DNA of 7,862 nucleotides from M55B112 sp040880545 (lineage in GTDB: Bacteria > Bacteroidota > Bacteroidia > Bacteroidales > GCA-2748055). Position numbers and translations under genes: made by a program. A model generated the notes under the pieces. It was not told where the DNA came from and searched no databases. It worked only from the letters and a program-made list of their open reading frames with translations. Shown in pieces: positions 6,378 through 7,862 of this stretch (the first letter of the stretch is position 1; each line of letters starts with the position of its first letter). Location of the stretch: contig JBBDIE010000020.1 in NCBI GenBank assembly GCA_040880545.1, positions 1 through 7,862 of the forward strand, written 5' to 3'.

Positions 6378-7168
6378 TCCCCGTCTTTCCCGTCGAAATA
6401 ACCCTTGATAATTCCCCTTTTTGATTCCCTTACAAACTGAACAATATCGTCCCTTTCATTGGAAGCGGGTAGGTTAACATCTATAAATTCCAGCGCATCA
6501 GATATGTTGAGTCCGCGCTGGTAGATGATCCGGAAAACCTCCTGGATGGCATAGATGGTGTCGTTATTGAAATTTCTTCTCCGAAGCCCGATGGAATTTA
6601 TTCCTGTAAAGGAGAGTGGTTCCCGGCCGGCAAGTATATAGGGAGGTACATCTTTAGTAACCTTACTGCCTCCCTGGATCATTACGTGGCTGCCAATTCT
6701 TACAAACTGGTGTACCAGACTTCCCGGACTGACAATGGCCCAGTTGTTCACCACTACCTCTCCTGCCAGTCCTGCATAACTTCCGAGGATCACATGGTCC
6801 TGTACATCACAGTCGTGTGCAATGTGTACATACGACATCAGCAGGCAATAGCTCCCCACTACTGTTTTCCCCTTCGCTTTAGTTCCCTTATTAATGGTTA
6901 CAAATTCCCTGATGGTTGTGTGATCCCCAATCTCGGTTGTGGTATATTCCCCTTCGAATTTCATATCCTGGGGATCGGCCGAGATCACGGCTCCCGGGAA
7001 TATCTTGCAGTTTTTTCCGATGCGGGTTCCCGGCATCAGTATTGTATTGGGACCAACCCAGGTTCCTTCTCCCACCACCACATCATCGTAAATGGTGGCA
7101 AATGGTTCAACTACAACATCTTTTCCGAGTTTGGCGCCGGGGTGTATATTAGCGACTGGATTTGTCAT
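6374..7168 (-). CDS. lpxA: LpxA, acyl-ACP--UDP-N-acetylglucosamine O-acyltransferase
   Basis: Cytoplasmic homotrimer that moves a 3-hydroxyacyl chain from acyl carrier protein to the 3-OH of UDP-GlcNAc, the first step of lipid A synthesis. It has 264 residues, normal for LpxA. The N-terminal two thirds are hexapeptide repeats of a left-handed beta-helix (for example IHPGAKLG and IGKNCKIFPGAVI). The catalytic block YVHIAHDC carries His118 (counterpart of E. coli His125), and VHQF carries His153. The residue at the acyl-chain ruler (Gly166, matching E. coli Gly173) is glycine, so a fairly long chain could fit; the exact length is not readable. The C-terminal helices contain GINSIGLRRRNF. The start at 7168 is 2 nt after the lpxC-fabZ stop with AGGA 6 nt ahead, indicating translational coupling. 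The stop overlaps that of thiL. Confidence 0.96.
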   Translation of the reverse strand: MTNPVANIHPGAKLGKDVVVEPFATIYDDVVVGEGTWVGPNTILMPGTRIGKNCKIFPGAVISADPQDMKFEGEYTTTEIGDHTTIREFVTINKGTKAKGKTVVGSYCLLMSYVHIAHDCDVQDHVILGSYAGLAGEVVVNNWAIVSPGSLVHQFVRIGSHVMIQGGSKVTKDVPPYILAGREPLSFTGINSIGLRRRNFNNDTIYAIQEVFRIIYQRGLNISDALEFIDVNLPASNERDDIVQFVRESKRGIIKGYFDGKDGD

Positions 7169-7170
7169 AT

Positions 7171-7862
7171 TTATTCCTGGTTTTTATCTTTTACAATCTG
7201 GGCCATCAGTTCGCCCTCACAAACCAGCTTTTCACCCACAAAAATCTCGCCAAACATGTGGGCAATACCTCTTCGGAGCGGAGAAAGCAGATCCATTTTC
7301 AATATCAACGTATCACCGGGTATCACCTTGGCCTTGAATTTCACCTTGTCAATTTTTATAAAATAGGTGGAATAATTTTCAGGATCAGGCACCATTCCAA
7401 GGATCAGCATTCCACCTGCCTGGGCCAGGGCCTCGATCTGCAATACCCCTGGCATTACCGGTTCCGACGGGAAATGCCCCACGAAAAACGGTTCATTCAT
7501 GGTTATATTCTTGATACATATAACCCGCTTGTCGTCCAGGTAAATAGTTTTATCGATAAGAAGAAAGGGAGGCCTGTGCGGCAGTTTCTCCATGATCTGG
7601 TTAATGTTATATACCGGTTCTTTATTAGGATCATAAACCGGGATCTGTTTTTTTAACATCTGTTTCTTCATTACCTGGCGCAAAAGCTTGGCAAATTCCA
7701 CATTAGCCAAATGACCCGGGCGGGTAGCAATGATCTTTGCCTTGAACCACCGGCCAACAAGGGCCAGGTCACCAATCATATCCAGCAGCTTGTGTCGTGC
7801 CGGTTCGTTGGAATAGCGTAACTCCACATTGTTAAGGATTCCTTCTTTTACCTCTATTTTTG
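7171..7862 (-). CDS. lpxC-fabZ: LpxC-FabZ fusion: UDP-3-O-acyl-GlcNAc deacetylase / 3-hydroxyacyl-ACP dehydratase (5' end outside window)
   Basis: Bifunctional protein. The LpxC part deacetylates UDP-3-O-acyl-GlcNAc, the committed lipid A step; the FabZ part dehydrates 3-hydroxyacyl-ACP in fatty acid elongation. The frame is open to the right edge, giving 229 visible residues. Residues 1 to about 65 are the end of LpxC: ARHKLLDMIGD holds zinc ligands His23 and Asp27, and RPGH holds His50; the spacings (4 and 27) equal those of E. coli His238, Asp242 and His265. After a short linker, FabZ begins near residue 85 with LPHRPPFLLID. Its active site is GHFPSEPVMPGVLQIEALAQ with His129 and Glu143. 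The GTG at 7827 is an internal valine inside LpxC homology, not a start. About 240 residues of LpxC are missing beyond the edge. This fusion is known from Bacteroidota. lpxA follows after 2 nt. Confidence 0.95.
   Translation of the reverse strand, partial: KIEVKEGILNNVELRYSNEPARHKLLDMIGDLALVGRWFKAKIIATRPGHLANVEFAKLLRQVMKKQMLKKQIPVYDPNKEPVYNINQIMEKLPHRPPFLLIDKTIYLDDKRVICIKNITMNEPFFVGHFPSEPVMPGVLQIEALAQAGGMLILGMVPDPENYSTYFIKIDKVKFKAKVIPGDTLILKMDLLSPLRRGIAHMFGEIFVGEKLVCEGELMAQIVKDKNQE

Noticed and set aside
6340..6420. Bidirectional terminator between thiL and lpxA
   Set aside because: I looked for a GC-rich hairpin flanked by T and A runs and saw none; the stops overlap directly.
6686..7366. 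226-codon plus-strand open frame across lpxA and lpxC-fabZ
   Set aside because: It is antisense to two conserved genes and its residues show no family motif. It has no promoter or ribosome site of its own.
7825..7827. GTG as start of a separate fabZ gene
   Set aside because: The frame is open upstream to the window edge, and the residues on both sides match LpxC, including its zinc ligands. It is an internal valine.

Overview
The window looks like an ordinary, densely coded chromosomal segment of a Gram-negative bacterium, most likely of the Bacteroidota. Four things point there. A LpxC-FabZ fusion gene sits directly upstream of lpxA. The sufBCDSE gene order is typical of that phylum. Most starts lack a Shine-Dalgarno sequence. 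The single divergent intergenic region contains two TAnnTTTG promoter-type elements. I would not name a genus. No mobile element, CRISPR array, rRNA, tRNA or phage gene is visible, and base use looks even across the window.

Layout. From 5217 down to the left edge, the minus strand carries a SUF iron-sulfur cluster assembly operon: sufB (3769-5217), sufC (2968-3726), sufD (1575-2951), sufS (340-1563, apparently with a TTG start) and sufE (left end, cut by the window edge). Gaps between genes are 42, 16, 11 and 25 nt, consistent with a single transcript. Positions 5218-5348 are the only sizeable non-coding stretch (131 nt). It is a divergent control region with two back-to-back TAnnTTTG elements, an 8-bp direct repeat spaced 42 bp apart and two overlapping dyads. 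thiL (thiamine-monophosphate kinase, 5349-6377) reads rightward from it. On the far right, lipid A genes read leftward: the end of a lpxC-fabZ fusion (from the right edge to 7171), then lpxA (6374-7168). The stops of thiL and lpxA overlap in a shared TTAA.

How the genes work together. SufS takes sulfur from cysteine and passes it to SufE. SufE delivers it to the SufB-SufC2-SufD scaffold, where SufC hydrolyses ATP and the cluster is built between SufB and SufD. All the family catalytic residues I looked for are present. ThiL makes thiamine pyrophosphate in the cytoplasm. LpxC-FabZ and LpxA belong to early lipid A synthesis, with FabZ shared with fatty acid elongation. No stretch over 300 bases lacks a gene.

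I found no undescribed system. The points most worth a second look are the divergent sufB/thiL control region, a cysteine-rich tail on SufD, the non-ATG start of sufS, a substitution beside the SufS catalytic loop, and the stop-over-stop junction of thiL and lpxA.
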